From positions 62,001-126,000 of the forward strand of contig DASRBN010000031.1 of assembly GCA_035653615.1 (NCBI GenBank): a stretch of DNA of 64,000 bases, given 5' to 3'. Below the pieces are notes generated by a model, which was not told where the DNA came from, searched no databases, and saw only the letters and a list, made by a program, of their open reading frames with translations. This DNA comes from Ktedonobacteraceae bacterium (lineage in GTDB: Bacteria > Chloroflexota > Ktedonobacteria > Ktedonobacterales > Ktedonobacteraceae). Made by a program: the position numbers and the translations under genes. The first letter of the stretch is position 1; each line of letters starts with the position of its first letter. This document shows positions 22,246-31,326 of the stretch, in pieces.

Positions 22246-23811
22246 ATGCTTATCGAATTAAAGCCAATGAAACGAAAGAACGATGAGCAGGTAGCGGCCG
22301 TTTTGAGCGCGCTTGGCAAGGTAGCGGCTGACTATCATCAAAATCCCGCTTACCAGCAGCTTCTACGCAATGCTCATGTTTCTTTCGATTGGATTCAGTA
22401 CAAGAAGAATTTCAGGCCACCGGTTACAGAGCGCGTGGCTTTCGACCCTGATTGCCAGACCGTTCATCACCGTGAAGTGTTGATTGATCTTCGCCAGGTC
22501 GAGGCAGAAACGTTCGCTGACCAGTTGCGCCAGTTGCTCGATAGCTGGGCGCCTACCATGTCTCCCTCCCGGAAATTGCTCGAATCCTCTTTCCATGAGC
22601 CCGGTGTTCGCGGCGATTCGGCTATAGCGGTAGTGGCTCCTGGCGCGGTAGAACAACAGGCGGTTGCCAGCGCCCCAGGTAAAGAAAAGCTCTACCTCGA
22701 ACCATTTCAACCGGCCCGCAATAGCATTATCTGGTCGTTCAACAGCCTTTTCTGGAATGCTCTGGACAAATGGGAAGCCAGTTTCAACAAGGGTTACGAG
22801 GTATCCCTGCCGGGTGGCGTGACCGATGCCTGCAATCCCGATTTTGTGGCGGAGTCTGTGAAACAACTATGCCGGGTGCTCGACGATCTGCGCTCAAGAG
22901 ACCAGCTGCCTGAACAGATCTTCGTGCTTGAGATAGGAGTGGGCAATGGCACCCATGCCCGCACCTGGCTTGACGAATTTCAGCGCTATACACGCGATAA
23001 GCCCTCTTACTATGATCGCCTGCATTACCTGATGAGCGATTTCTCCCTGTGCGTCCTCGATGCCGCGCGTGAGGCCGTCGGGCCATATCTCGATAAGGTG
23101 AGCTTCCTGGTGATGGATGCGACCGACCCGCTGAAAAGCCTCTCGTTTTTGCGCTACAAGATCATGTTTATTCACATCTCCAATGTCTACGATAACCTGC
23201 CCAGTAGCGAACTGGTCAGGTGGGATAACCAGTATTACCAGGTCGAGGTGAGGGCCTACCTGCCCCTTGTTGAGGCTGAGAAAATCGGCGAAAAGTATCA
23301 CCTGGGCGGGCGCGACCTGGTGACCACTATCATCCGGTTTCTCAGGATTGGCCCGGAATACTTCGACGATATTGACGAGGGTGTTCGCTTCTGGAGCGAT
23401 GTCTGGTACGCGCTCAAGCTAGAAGAGCGTTGCGTGCTGCTGCCTGATCTCACCCAGCTCAAGCTGTTTGATGGCTTTGATGGTATGGATGTGCAGACCC
23501 TGCTTGAGGATGTGGGTGGCAATATACGCATGCACCTGAACGAGATGGCGCTGAAAAGTTTCATGAATACCGTACCGTTGCTGCATCCACGCGGGGTTTT
23601 CCAGGTGCAGGATATTTTCGTGACCGACCTGGAACAATACTATACCGGGTTTCGCGGGCCGGGCAAGTACGACGGCTCGGTGGTCAACTGGGTGAATGGC
23701 CCTCTGCTACGGCTGGTCGGCAAACGCTGTGGGTATGATGTGCATTTCCAACCGTTCGTTTATCGTCAGAACTCGAATATTACGATCCTGACAACGAGTG
23801 TGAGGGACTGA
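22246..23811 (+). CDS. SAM-dependent methyltransferase of unknown substrate
   Basis: Protein of about 521 residues with a Rossmann-type methyltransferase core in its middle: motif I is VLEIGVGNGTHA (227-238), followed by SDFSLCVLDAAREAV and DATDP, which fit motifs II and III. The layout is loosely like MidA/NDUFAF7-type (Methyltransf_28) enzymes, which methylate Arg in proteins, but I cannot assign it. The first 150 residues have no domain I know, and the C-terminal third is mixed alpha/beta with many Tyr and Asp. ATG 22246 with AAGGA 10 bases upstream is preferred over GTG 22237. It sits between a dead-looking MetF paralogue and core-MetE, so a role in methyl transfer or SAM turnover is likely by context. 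Confidence 0.65.
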   Translation: MLIELKPMKRKNDEQVAAVLSALGKVAADYHQNPAYQQLLRNAHVSFDWIQYKKNFRPPVTERVAFDPDCQTVHHREVLIDLRQVEAETFADQLRQLLDSWAPTMSPSRKLLESSFHEPGVRGDSAIAVVAPGAVEQQAVASAPGKEKLYLEPFQPARNSIIWSFNSLFWNALDKWEASFNKGYEVSLPGGVTDACNPDFVAESVKQLCRVLDDLRSRDQLPEQIFVLEIGVGNGTHARTWLDEFQRYTRDKPSYYDRLHYLMSDFSLCVLDAAREAVGPYLDKVSFLVMDATDPLKSLSFLRYKIMFIHISNVYDNLPSSELVRWDNQYYQVEVRAYLPLVEAEKIGEKYHLGGRDLVTTIIRFLRIGPEYFDDIDEGVRFWSDVWYALKLEERCVLLPDLTQLKLFDGFDGMDVQTLLEDVGGNIRMHLNEMALKSFMNTVPLLHPRGVFQVQDIFVTDLEQYYTGFRGPGKYDGSVVNWVNGPLLRLVGKRCGYDVHFQPFVYRQNSNITILTTSVRD

Positions 23812-23914
23812 TGTCAGCAGATGAAAGGCAAGCAAACCGATGATGGCTCAGGATAAACAACGGCATGAAAGAAGGCCGGGTGGTAAGCGTAGGGAACGCG
23901 AAAGGGGGAGTTTT

Positions 23915-24916
23915 ATGGCGATAGATAAACTCTTGCCGACGAGCGTGATCGGCAGCTATTCCGTACCGGACTGGCTAGAACGAGCCAAGACCGACTATTT
24001 ACAACGCCGGATCAGCGGCGACCAGCTCAACGATATGCACAATATCGTCATCCAGGCCACGATTAAGGATCAGGAACGCGCGGGCGTCGATATTCTGACC
24101 GATGGCGAATTGCGCCGCGATAATGATATTGATTACTTTGCCTATCGTATTCCGGGCGTCGAAATCGATCATCGCACGAAGGCCTATTACTATGATTTCT
24201 ATGACAGCGTCATCCGCCACAAGATTCCTACCGCGTCGTTAGGGCTGCTGCCCGATCTAGAATTTCTGAAGCAGAATACCGATAGAGCTGTTAAATTCAC
24301 CATTACCGGCCCGCTGACGCTCGCCAAGCGCATCAAGAACGAATATTACCAGCACGAGGAAGAGGTTGCGTTGGAACTTGCCCGCATCATGAACGGGGAG
24401 CTGAAGGCGCTGGCGAAAGCGGGGGCCGATTATATCCAGCTGGACGAATCGTACCTGACCGGTTATCCAGAAGACCTCGCATGGGTGGTGCGAGCGCTCA
24501 ATATCGCGACCGAGGGTGTGGAATCGCATATTATCCTGCATGTTTGCTATGGGAATCGTTATGGCAAGCCGTATTGGGATGGCAATTATCGCTTCCTCTT
24601 TCCAGGAATCTTCGAGGCCCATATTCACCAGCTGGCGCTGGAGTTTGCGCGCAAGGGCGACGAGGACCTGGAATTGTTCAGTAAATATCCCTCGGAGCTA
24701 GAACTGGGCGTGGGAGTTATCGATGTCAAGAGTTCGCTTGTTGAAACGCCGCAACAGGTAGCAGAGCGGATACGGCGCGCGCTCAAGCATGTGCGGCCCG
24801 AAAAGCTCTACGTCAATCCCGATTGCGGGCTGCATCATCTTCCCCGCGAGATTGCCTTTAAGAAGTTGAGGGCAATGGTCGAGGGAGCAGAGATTGTTCG
24901 CCAGGAGTTATCATGA
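23915..24916 (+). CDS. Core methionine synthase (MetE catalytic domain only)
   Basis: Protein of 333 residues that corresponds to the catalytic half of cobalamin-independent methionine synthase without the N-terminal half (full MetE is about 750). It opens with TSVIGSYSVP, as MetE C-terminal domains do. Zinc ligands are visible: His209 and Cys211 (LHVCYGN), a downstream Glu and Cys304 (NPDCGL). Known stand-alone core-MetE proteins, including one characterised from Dehalococcoides (also Chloroflexota), take the methyl group from methylcobamide rather than methylfolate, so this one probably does too. ATG 23915 follows AAAGGGGGAG; 25 upstream codons of open frame are basic filler and were left out. 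The next gene, MetV-MetF, overlaps its stop by 4 bases. Confidence 0.85.
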   Translation: MAIDKLLPTSVIGSYSVPDWLERAKTDYLQRRISGDQLNDMHNIVIQATIKDQERAGVDILTDGELRRDNDIDYFAYRIPGVEIDHRTKAYYYDFYDSVIRHKIPTASLGLLPDLEFLKQNTDRAVKFTITGPLTLAKRIKNEYYQHEEEVALELARIMNGELKALAKAGADYIQLDESYLTGYPEDLAWVVRALNIATEGVESHIILHVCYGNRYGKPYWDGNYRFLFPGIFEAHIHQLALEFARKGDEDLELFSKYPSELELGVGVIDVKSSLVETPQQVAERIRRALKHVRPEKLYVNPDCGLHHLPREIAFKKLRAMVEGAEIVRQELS

Positions 24917-26370
24917 GTCCAGAGCAGAGCAGCAAACACATAGAGGATGAGCAGATAGCAGCTTCACAAAGTCCTGTTCCAGTTAAGCCTGCACCAACTC
25001 CGTCAGGAAAGGGACGACCGTTAAGAGTACTGGCAAGCGCGGTTGGAAAAGAGGCGGTTAGCGAGGTTGGACAGGTGGGGAATGTAGTGGGACGGGCATT
25101 GCTCCAGTGCGAGAAGCTGACAAAGGAAGCGCTTTTCGGCTGTCATATGTGCGGCCAGTGTATTTTGCAGCAAACAGCCCTGATCTGCCCCATGCGCTGC
25201 CCAAAGGGAATGCGCAATGGGCCGTGCGGGGGTCCGTCCCTTGATGGCCGCTGTGAAGTCTATCCTGAGCGGCCCTGTATCTGGGTTGAAATCTACCAGC
25301 GTTCGCAGCATCTGGGCCTGACCGGTCGCATGGAGAAGCTGCAATGGCCGGTCGATTGGTCATTGCAGGGTACCTCGGCCTATGGCAATGTCCTCAACGG
25401 AAAATGGTTCACACCCAAATGGTCTGAAGTCTTAGACCGTCCAAAGCCCGCGTTGAAGGCCGGTACGAAGTTGGAACATGCGCTGAACGCGGGGCGGTTC
25501 GTGATAACAGCCGAGTTAGGGCCGCCGCGTTCCGCCAATGCTGATCTTATACGTAAGAAGGCCGAGTTGCTGCGTGGGAAAGTCGCGGCGGTGAATGTCA
25601 CCGATAACGCGCTGGGTATCGCGCGGTTGTCCAGCCTGGTTGGATGCGTGATCCTGCAAGAGATGGGAATAGAGCCGATTTTACAGATGAGCTGCCGTGA
25701 TCGTAACCGTATTGCGTTGCAAAGCGAGCTTATCAGTGCGGCGGCGCTGGACATCAACAATGTACTGCTTTTGACGGGAGATCACCAGCGTTACGGCGAC
25801 GACCCGGGGGCGATGGGTGTGTTTGACCTGGATAGCACTTCGCTACTGGCGCTGGCTCGTCGTATGCGCGACAATGGTGAATTGCTATCCGGCCAGAAGA
25901 TAGATGACCCGCCGAGTCTTTTCCTGGGAGCGGCAGCCAACCCGGAGGGCGAACCGCTCGACCTGCAGGTCTTGCGCCTGCAAAAAAAGGTGGCGGCAGG
26001 CGCCGATTTTATTCAGACGCAGGCCGTCTTTGACATCGACTACTTCAAACAATGGATGGCCAGGGTGCGCTCGCCTGGCCTGCATCAAGCAACCAGAATC
26101 CTGGTTGGCATCCTCTTGTTACAATCGGCGGAGCGGGCCAATTTCTTGCGGGAGCATGTGCCGGGAATGCGTGTTTCCCAGGCAATAGTCGACCGCCTGG
26201 CAAACGCGTCTGACCCGAAGGCAGAGGGCAAGCAAATGGCGCGGGAACTCATTCAATCGCTGGCCGAGATCGAAGGCGTCGCCGGCATTCACGTGATGAC
26301 AATTGCCTGGGAGGAGGCCATTCCAGAGGTGATTGAGCCGTTCGATGCGTATGTCAATAATGTTTCCTGA
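24913..26370 (+). CDS. MetV-MetF fusion: methylenetetrahydrofolate reductase
   Basis: Fusion of 485 residues. After a Ser/Pro-rich leader (1-40), residues about 60-165 form a MetV-type domain with nine cysteines (66, 77, 80, 83, 92, 96, 105, 114, 122; core CHMCGQC and CPMRC) that should bind zinc or an Fe-S cluster. Residues about 185-480 form the FAD-dependent MetF barrel, with Glu201 in ITAELGPP and LLTGDHQ intact. MetV and MetF are separate proteins in acetogens, where MetV links MetF to a low-potential electron source; fusion suggests the enzyme here does not simply use NADH. It reduces methylene- to methyl-tetrahydrofolate, supplying core-MetE, whose stop codon it overlaps as ATGA. Confidence 0.87.
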   Translation: MSPEQSSKHIEDEQIAASQSPVPVKPAPTPSGKGRPLRVLASAVGKEAVSEVGQVGNVVGRALLQCEKLTKEALFGCHMCGQCILQQTALICPMRCPKGMRNGPCGGPSLDGRCEVYPERPCIWVEIYQRSQHLGLTGRMEKLQWPVDWSLQGTSAYGNVLNGKWFTPKWSEVLDRPKPALKAGTKLEHALNAGRFVITAELGPPRSANADLIRKKAELLRGKVAAVNVTDNALGIARLSSLVGCVILQEMGIEPILQMSCRDRNRIALQSELISAAALDINNVLLLTGDHQRYGDDPGAMGVFDLDSTSLLALARRMRDNGELLSGQKIDDPPSLFLGAAANPEGEPLDLQVLRLQKKVAAGADFIQTQAVFDIDYFKQWMARVRSPGLHQATRILVGILLLQSAERANFLREHVPGMRVSQAIVDRLANASDPKAEGKQMARELIQSLAEIEGVAGIHVMTIAWEEAIPEVIEPFDAYVNNVS

Positions 26371-26710
26371 TAATTATCTATAAGTGGGCCACGAAGCATC
26401 TCGGCCCCTTCCATTCAGCCTTCTCACGAACTATAAGAAAAATCAGGTTGAAAGTCTCCAGCAAATCTGCTGAACAAACGCGAGCAAGAAATTTTGAAGC
26501 GACTGCCCGCTTAGATCTGGAAAATAGACGCGCGGTATGAGTACCCTATTCTCAGCTTCACCACATGTTTGTCTCAGTCTTGCTTCACCAGGCCATGCTA
26601 TACTCTCCATAAAGAAACTGATTTGTGTAGGGTTGAGAATAACGAGCGAAGGAATTGCAAAGACTCGCTTCTGGGAAGAAGTCAGTTTCTCATGAAGTGG
26701 AGAACAGGCG
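26371..26710. other. Intergenic region upstream of two-component pair
   Basis: A 340-base gap. GGGCC...GGCCC at about 26388-26412 might end the methionine operon but lacks a T-tract. TATACT at 26599-26604 could be a -10, but there is no matching -35 at 17 bases. Open frames here are antisense shadows. Confidence 0.4.
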
Positions 26711-27385
26711 ATGAAAGCCCATATTCTTGTTGTGGATGACGACCCGCGCATCACCGATCTATTGCGGCGCGTGCTGGCGTATGAAGGATATAGTGTGGTC
26801 GTCGCGGCCAGCGGCAATGAGGCCCTGGATCGCGCACTGGAACGCCCTCCCGACCTCATTGTCCTGGATCTCATGCTGCCGGGACTGGATGGCCTGGAGG
26901 TCGCGCGGCGCCTGCGAGCAGCAGGCGACCGGGTGCCCATTCTAATGCTGACCGCGCGTGACGCGGTCGCCGATCGCGTGAAAGGTCTGGAAACAGGGGC
27001 CGACGACTACCTGGTGAAGCCATTTGCGCCTGAAGAATTGGTGGCACGTGTCAAGGCCTTACTGCGGCGCAGCCAGGAGGAGCAGCATGAGGTCTTACGT
27101 TATGCAGATGTCGAGTTAGATACGGGGACGCGCATCGCTCATCGCGGCACGCGTGAGATTGAATTATCCCCCACCGAGTATGAGTTGCTGGCCCTTTTTC
27201 TGCGGCGACCGCGCCAGGTTCTCACGCGCGAAATCATCCTGGACCGTGTCTGGGGATTGGACTTCGAAGGGTCGTCCAATGTGATGGAAGTGTACGTGGG
27301 CTATCTGCGCGCCAAACTGGAAGCGGAGGGCGAGCCCCGTCTGATCCATACTGTGCGCGGCGTTGGCTATGTCTTCAAAGAGTAA
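26711..27385 (+). CDS. OmpR-family response regulator
   Basis: Two-domain regulator of 224 residues. The receiver has Asp10/Asp11, phospho-acceptor Asp53 ([10 protein letters not shown]), Thr in LMLTARD and Lys in YLVKPF, all canonical. The C-terminal winged helix (about 128-222) carries [16 protein letters not shown] and [11 protein letters not shown], and ends in VRGVGYVF. The closest known group is the MprA/TcrA type that pairs with HAMP-containing kinases. ATG 26711 follows GTGGAG. The partner kinase starts 90 bp downstream. No clue to the signal or regulon is visible, although the TerC-family gene after the kinase is a possible target. Confidence 0.93.
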   Translation: MKAHILVVDDDPRITDLLRRVLAYEGYSVVVAASGNEALDRALERPPDLIVLDLMLPGLDGLEVARRLRAAGDRVPILMLTARDAVADRVKGLETGADDYLVKPFAPEELVARVKALLRRSQEEQHEVLRYADVELDTGTRIAHRGTREIELSPTEYELLALFLRRPRQVLTREIILDRVWGLDFEGSSNVMEVYVGYLRAKLEAEGEPRLIHTVRGVGYVFKE

Positions 27386-27475
27386 GCCCGTCTCCTTGCT
27401 TGAGCAGAGCAGGAGGTATAAGTAGGGAAGTGTCATTGTCAGGCTGATAGGATTATGAACAGCGTTGAGAGGTGA

Positions 27476-29050
27476 ATGAGGATGGCTCCAACGACTATGA
27501 GAACTGGAAGCAGGTCTCGCTTGCCTCGTTCCCTTCGCCTGCGCCTGCTAGTGGGGTATGGAGCGCTGCTTACTCTTGCCCTCGGCTTTTTCGCGGTTCT
27601 CATCATGGTTCTAACCACTGATGCCCTCAATCAAGGGGTGGAAAGCGCTATCAATGCGGAGGCCCGGATTGTCACTGCCGACCTGCGGCGCGAACTGAGT
27701 CCGGCATCTCCTTACTGGCCCGCGCAACTCTCCCTGCCGACTGTGAGTAGCTATAGCGAGCCGGGGGTTGTGATTGAAATTCTGAATGCCCAGGGACAGG
27801 CGCTCTATCCCGCGAATAGTGGGACAGCGTCGATGATTCCCATCAGCGCTGATCTGTTCCGGTCGGTGCTTTCTGGCCAACAATCCCCACTGTATACGAC
27901 AAGTGTGAATGGAGAACAGGTACGAGTAGGAGCATTTCCCATTCGGGTACCGGGGAATGGAGCAAATACGAATGGGGGAGATGGGACAGGGCCGGTTATT
28001 GGCGTGTTGGTGGTGGCTAAATCGCTGAGCGATGTCAATGCCACGCTCATGCTCATACGCGTTTTGCTGCTGGTGATCGGTTTAGGAACGCTTGTCTTCA
28101 CACTCTGTGGCACCTGGGTGTTATCCACTCGCGTATTGCGGCCACTTGCCGAAATCGTAACCACTGCTCGTGCCATTGCAGCTTCCACTGCCCGTGGGAC
28201 GCGCCTGGGCAATCTGAGCCAGCGCGTGCCCGAGCCTGGGAGTCACGATGAGATGGCCCTGGTCGTCGATACCCTCAATGATATGCTGGCATCGTTAGAG
28301 AGCGCAACGCAAACACAGCGACGGTTCGTTACCGATGCCTCACACGAACTACGTGCCCCCCTGACGACGATTCAAGGCAACCTGGCATTCTTGCAACGCC
28401 ATTTTGAAGAGATTCCCCCAGATGAACGCCGCGCTATGCTCGCCGATGCGCATGGGGAAACATTACGGCTCAAGGAACTGGTGGAGGAATTGCTGCTGCT
28501 GGCCCGCGCTGATGCCAGCATGGATATCACAGAGGAAAGAGAAGAGAGGAAGGCGCTGGCCGGAGAAAAGAGAGAGCCGCAATCCCTTGTCGAACTCGAT
28601 CATGCCCTCCTTCAACTCGTGCGCCAACTGCGCGGGCGCTTAACCGTTGATGGGTCAAAGCTGAAGCTGGAAATCGGCCATATAGAGCCGGTGCGCGTGC
28701 GTGGCGATGAGGAAAGCCTGCGCCGTGTGATGCTCATCCTGCTCGACAACGCGCTGAAATATACTCATGGAAACGATGGGGAGGGTCCTGGCCGTGTGAT
28801 CGTCTCGCTGGAGCGGGTGGAGAATCAAGCCGTCCTGCGGGTGCAGGATACAGGTATTGGCATTGAGCCTGCTGACCTGCCGCATATCTTCGAGCGTTTC
28901 TACCGCGCTGATCGCGCTCGTTCGCGTCATGGAACAGGGTTAGGTCTTTCCATTGCGCAAACCATTGTGGATCGATTGGGAGGACGGATCACTGCTGAGA
29001 GTAGTCCGGGCCAGGGAAGTACCTTCAGCATGTGGCTGCCACTCGCCTGA
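27476..29050 (+). CDS. Membrane sensor histidine kinase (HAMP-HisKA-HATPase)
   Basis: Sensor kinase of 524 residues. Two membrane helices (about 25-47 and 192-215) flank an extracytoplasmic domain of about 145 residues with no motif I recognise. HAMP covers about 216-275, HisKA has His290 in FVTDASHELRAPL, and HATPase_c shows DNALKYT, DTGIGI, FERFYRADRARS and GTGLGLSIAQTIV. An insert rich in Glu/Arg (about 358-372) lies between HisKA and HATPase and makes the protein a little longer than usual. Start: ATG 27476 behind GAGAGG, or ATG 27482. It forms an MprB-like pair with the regulator at 26711. The signal is unknown. Confidence 0.92.
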   Translation: MRMAPTTMRTGSRSRLPRSLRLRLLVGYGALLTLALGFFAVLIMVLTTDALNQGVESAINAEARIVTADLRRELSPASPYWPAQLSLPTVSSYSEPGVVIEILNAQGQALYPANSGTASMIPISADLFRSVLSGQQSPLYTTSVNGEQVRVGAFPIRVPGNGANTNGGDGTGPVIGVLVVAKSLSDVNATLMLIRVLLLVIGLGTLVFTLCGTWVLSTRVLRPLAEIVTTARAIAASTARGTRLGNLSQRVPEPGSHDEMALVVDTLNDMLASLESATQTQRRFVTDASHELRAPLTTIQGNLAFLQRHFEEIPPDERRAMLADAHGETLRLKELVEELLLLARADASMDITEEREERKALAGEKREPQSLVELDHALLQLVRQLRGRLTVDGSKLKLEIGHIEPVRVRGDEESLRRVMLILLDNALKYTHGNDGEGPGRVIVSLERVENQAVLRVQDTGIGIEPADLPHIFERFYRADRARSRHGTGLGLSIAQTIVDRLGGRITAESSPGQGSTFSMWLPLA

Positions 29051-29208
29051 ACTTCCTGCTCACTATCTTCTCCATACCACCTCACCGGTGTAAGTTGGCC
29101 AGGAAAACCAGCAACAAACAATGCAGATGAAACCTGGCGAGCTTAATGCCAGTATAAGAGTAGAAAATGTGATTAGAAGCAAGGTACGTGTAAAAAAGGA
29201 GGAGCAAG

Positions 29209-29949
29209 TTGCTCGAATTGTTAGGCACGCTGGGTGGCATCATTCTGATTGACCTGGTACTTAGCGGAGATAATGCCCTGGTGATTGGTGCTGCCGCCGC
29301 CGGATTACCCCGGCGGCAGCGCTGGTATGCCATTGTGCTTGGCGGAGGTGGGGCCATCATCTTGCGTATTGGTTTTGCCATTCTCGCTACGTTCTTGTTA
29401 CGGCTCCCTTTGCTTCAGGCGCTAGGTGGAGTTCTGCTACTTTTCATTGCTGTACGCCTGCTGATGGGACGAGGCGAGCCGCAACGGGTGAAATCTGCTG
29501 AACAGGCACGAGGAGTAGCTCAAAATTGCTCTGCCCCAACTGCGTATCCTACTGAGGAAAAAGGGTTCTGGGCGGCATTCTTGACCATTCTGATTGCTGA
29601 TGTAACGATGAGCCTGGATAATGTGCTTGCCATTGGCGCTCTGGCTTCTGGCAACCTGCTGTTGCTAGCCGGAGGCTTGCTCATCAGTATCATACTGCTA
29701 CTGGTGGGTAGTGCCCTGGTGGCCGAACTAATCAGCCGGTTACCCTGGCTGCTGGATGTCGCGGCACTCGCGCTGGCATGGACTGCGGCAAATATGATCC
29801 TGGATGATATTCGTTTGGGGCCAGTGTTTGAACATCTTCCATGGACGCAGATCGCTATTCCAGCAATTGCATTTGTAATTGTGATTGTGGCTGATATCCT
29901 CTTAAGGCTGCGTGAGAGGCAAAATATCGCCCCTAAAAACGTGCGGTGA
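29209..29949 (+). CDS. TerC-family membrane protein (YjbE/YkoY-like)
   Basis: Seven-helix membrane protein of 246 residues. The two membrane acidic signatures of the TerC family are present: LVLSGDNALV near residue 18 and VTMSLDNVLAIG near 138. In Bacillus, family members move manganese out of the cell and supply it to secreted enzymes, and they are often controlled by the manganese yybP-ykoY riboswitch. I looked for that riboswitch in the 158 bases upstream and do not see it. The start is TTG 29209, fixed by a strong AAAGGAGG six bases before it. A cytoplasmic loop (about 88-120) is rich in Gly, Glu and Ala. It follows the two-component pair on the same strand. Confidence 0.85.
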   Translation: MLELLGTLGGIILIDLVLSGDNALVIGAAAAGLPRRQRWYAIVLGGGGAIILRIGFAILATFLLRLPLLQALGGVLLLFIAVRLLMGRGEPQRVKSAEQARGVAQNCSAPTAYPTEEKGFWAAFLTILIADVTMSLDNVLAIGALASGNLLLLAGGLLISIILLLVGSALVAELISRLPWLLDVAALALAWTAANMILDDIRLGPVFEHLPWTQIAIPAIAFVIVIVADILLRLRERQNIAPKNVR

Positions 29950-30304
29950 AGAAAAGAACAGAAGGTGGAGAGCGGGGGGTGCAAGTCTGGGGTTGAACAC
30001 TCTCCATCCTTCCACCACAAGCATATTCTAGCTACATGAATTGACCCTGTAGATTGCCTGAGATGAAATTAAGAATACTCGCTCTTCTGCCGTTTCGTCA
30101 CTACTCTACTCTCAGCTTCGGTTCAGCATTACCACAGCGTTAATTCATCCAGACCTGTTATGCTCTGGATGTGCGATGGCTGGAGCTTGTTCCAGAGTAA
30201 GCCACGCAATAGAGGTAGAGAATGACAACAAACGATGAATGCCTTTGTTGTCGTAACGATGAGAATTTGTAAGACGTACAACCACGTGCATAGAAGAGGT
30301 AGAT
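29950..30304. other. Intergenic region
   Basis: A 355-base gap after the TerC gene. I see no strong hairpin, promoter or conserved repeat. Short open frames on the minus strand (about 30145-30489) have unlikely composition and no ribosome site. Confidence 0.4.
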
Positions 30305-30784
30305 ATGCAAGAGATAGCTCTGCGCGAAGTGAGACAAAACAATGCAGCAGTTACCGGATATCGTCCATCTAAAGGGGAAATCTCGATTCCCGAAGACCCC
30401 GGGAAAGTCGTGAGAACTCCAAAGGTGTTGATTAAAGGCGATACCCGGCTGCAAGCGAGGGAGTCAGAAAGTGCTGTTAGGGCAATCAAAGGGCGATATT
30501 ACATCGAGACGGAAGATTTGCTGGAACCCTTGCAAATCATCTGGATGGTGGAAGAAGGAACTATTCTCAATTCCAACAGAAAGTGCGCTGATGTGGAGTT
30601 TGGTATAGACGGAGCAAGAGCGGGAGAGGTGCGGACGCATGTTGTGGCGGCGCAGGTGACGGAGAGAGGTGGTATGGGCTGCACGGTTCACAGCAGCGTC
30701 TTCGTCCAGATTCTCTTGACCGGTGATGATGCTGAGCACAGGATACGGCCACGGACGCTTGAGGATGTCAATGCAATTTGCTAG
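30305..30784 (+). CDS. Hypothetical protein
   Basis: An open frame of 159 residues that I do not recognise. It is mixed charged, with no signal peptide or membrane helix. The front is basic and disordered-looking; the rest alternates short hydrophobic strands (YYIETEDLLEPLQIIWMV, SVFVQILL). AGAGGTAG precedes ATG 30305, codons favour G in the first position as in real genes, and the stop lies 11 bp before the cupin ATG, as in an operon. Against it: frames of 110-114 codons are open on the opposite strand over the same stretch and no family is evident. I treat it as a probable but unproven gene. Confidence 0.4.
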   Translation: MQEIALREVRQNNAAVTGYRPSKGEISIPEDPGKVVRTPKVLIKGDTRLQARESESAVRAIKGRYYIETEDLLEPLQIIWMVEEGTILNSNRKCADVEFGIDGARAGEVRTHVVAAQVTERGGMGCTVHSSVFVQILLTGDDAEHRIRPRTLEDVNAIC

Positions 30785-30795
30785 AGGAGGTATCA

Positions 30796-31281
30796 ATGGC
30801 TCAATATAGTACAGAGGTTCGGCTGAATCCTGCTGATGAGATGATCCAGGTTGGCAAGCTACAGATCCGTTTCCTGGTCACCGGCGCTCAATCTAATGGC
30901 AGCGTCGCAGTCTTCGAGTTGACTGTTCCTGCTGGAGAGAAGCTTCCTGCCCCGGCACATAGTCACGATGCATATGAAGAAACACTTTATGGGCTCGAAG
31001 GGGTTACTACCTGGACGGTCGATGATGTATCCATCGAGGTGGGGCCTGGACAGGTGTTGTGCATACCACGTGGCGCGGTTCATACTTTCGCCAATCATGG
31101 CACGGTAGATGCGAAGTCGCTAGCTGTCCTGAGCCCGGCTGTGATTGGGCCGGAGTTCTTTCGCGAGATGGGTGCTGTGATCGATGCCGCCGGCGGAACT
31201 CCCGACCGGACAAAGATGGCGGAAGTGATGCTTCGACACGGCCTTACCCCCGGGATCGGTCCCGGGGGCATGTCATTCTGA
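30796..31281 (+). CDS. Single-domain cupin protein
   Basis: Small cupin of 161 residues. Metal-binding cupin motif 1 is HSHDAYEETLYGLEG (two His and Glu) and motif 2 is PRGAVHTFAN (His), so a metal-binding site is likely. Such proteins range from dioxygenases and isomerases to simple ligand binders; the substrate is unknown. AGAGGAGG stands before ATG 30796; an upstream in-frame TTG at 30778 is ignored. The last residues are odd: GIGPG is encoded by a perfect GC palindrome and GMSF-stop by the beginning of an intergenic repeat (TGTCATTCTGA), so the natural C-terminus seems to have been replaced when the repeat arrived. Confidence 0.85.
   Translation: MAQYSTEVRLNPADEMIQVGKLQIRFLVTGAQSNGSVAVFELTVPAGEKLPAPAHSHDAYEETLYGLEGVTTWTVDDVSIEVGPGQVLCIPRGAVHTFANHGTVDAKSLAVLSPAVIGPEFFREMGAVIDAAGGTPDRTKMAEVMLRHGLTPGIGPGGMSF
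31247..31268. repeat. Perfect 9-bp GC-rich inverted repeat
   Basis: CCCCCGGGA, loop TCGG, then TCCCGGGGG. It covers the final codons of the cupin gene and touches the repeat at 31271. It could act as a terminator stem, but no T-tract follows. Confidence 0.7.
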
Positions 31282-31326
31282 GCGCAAGGGCCGAAGCCCT
31301 GAGTGCAGCGAACGGGGAAGAATCTC
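31271..31326. repeat. TGTCATTCTGAGCGCA-type intergenic repeat, long variant
   Basis: Begins TGTCATTCTGAGCGCA and ends GGGGAAGAATCTCTC, with an internal AGGGCC...GCCCT stem that the shorter copies lack. It fills the whole gap between two convergent genes, supplies the cupin stop codon, and abuts the stop codon of the DUF499 gene at 31327. When translated, this repeat family gives the well-known HSERSEES-like peptide in false ORFs. Confidence 0.85.

Noticed and set aside
29051-29208. yybP-ykoY manganese riboswitch before the TerC-family gene
   Set aside because: The 158-base leader lacks the conserved internal loop sequences.
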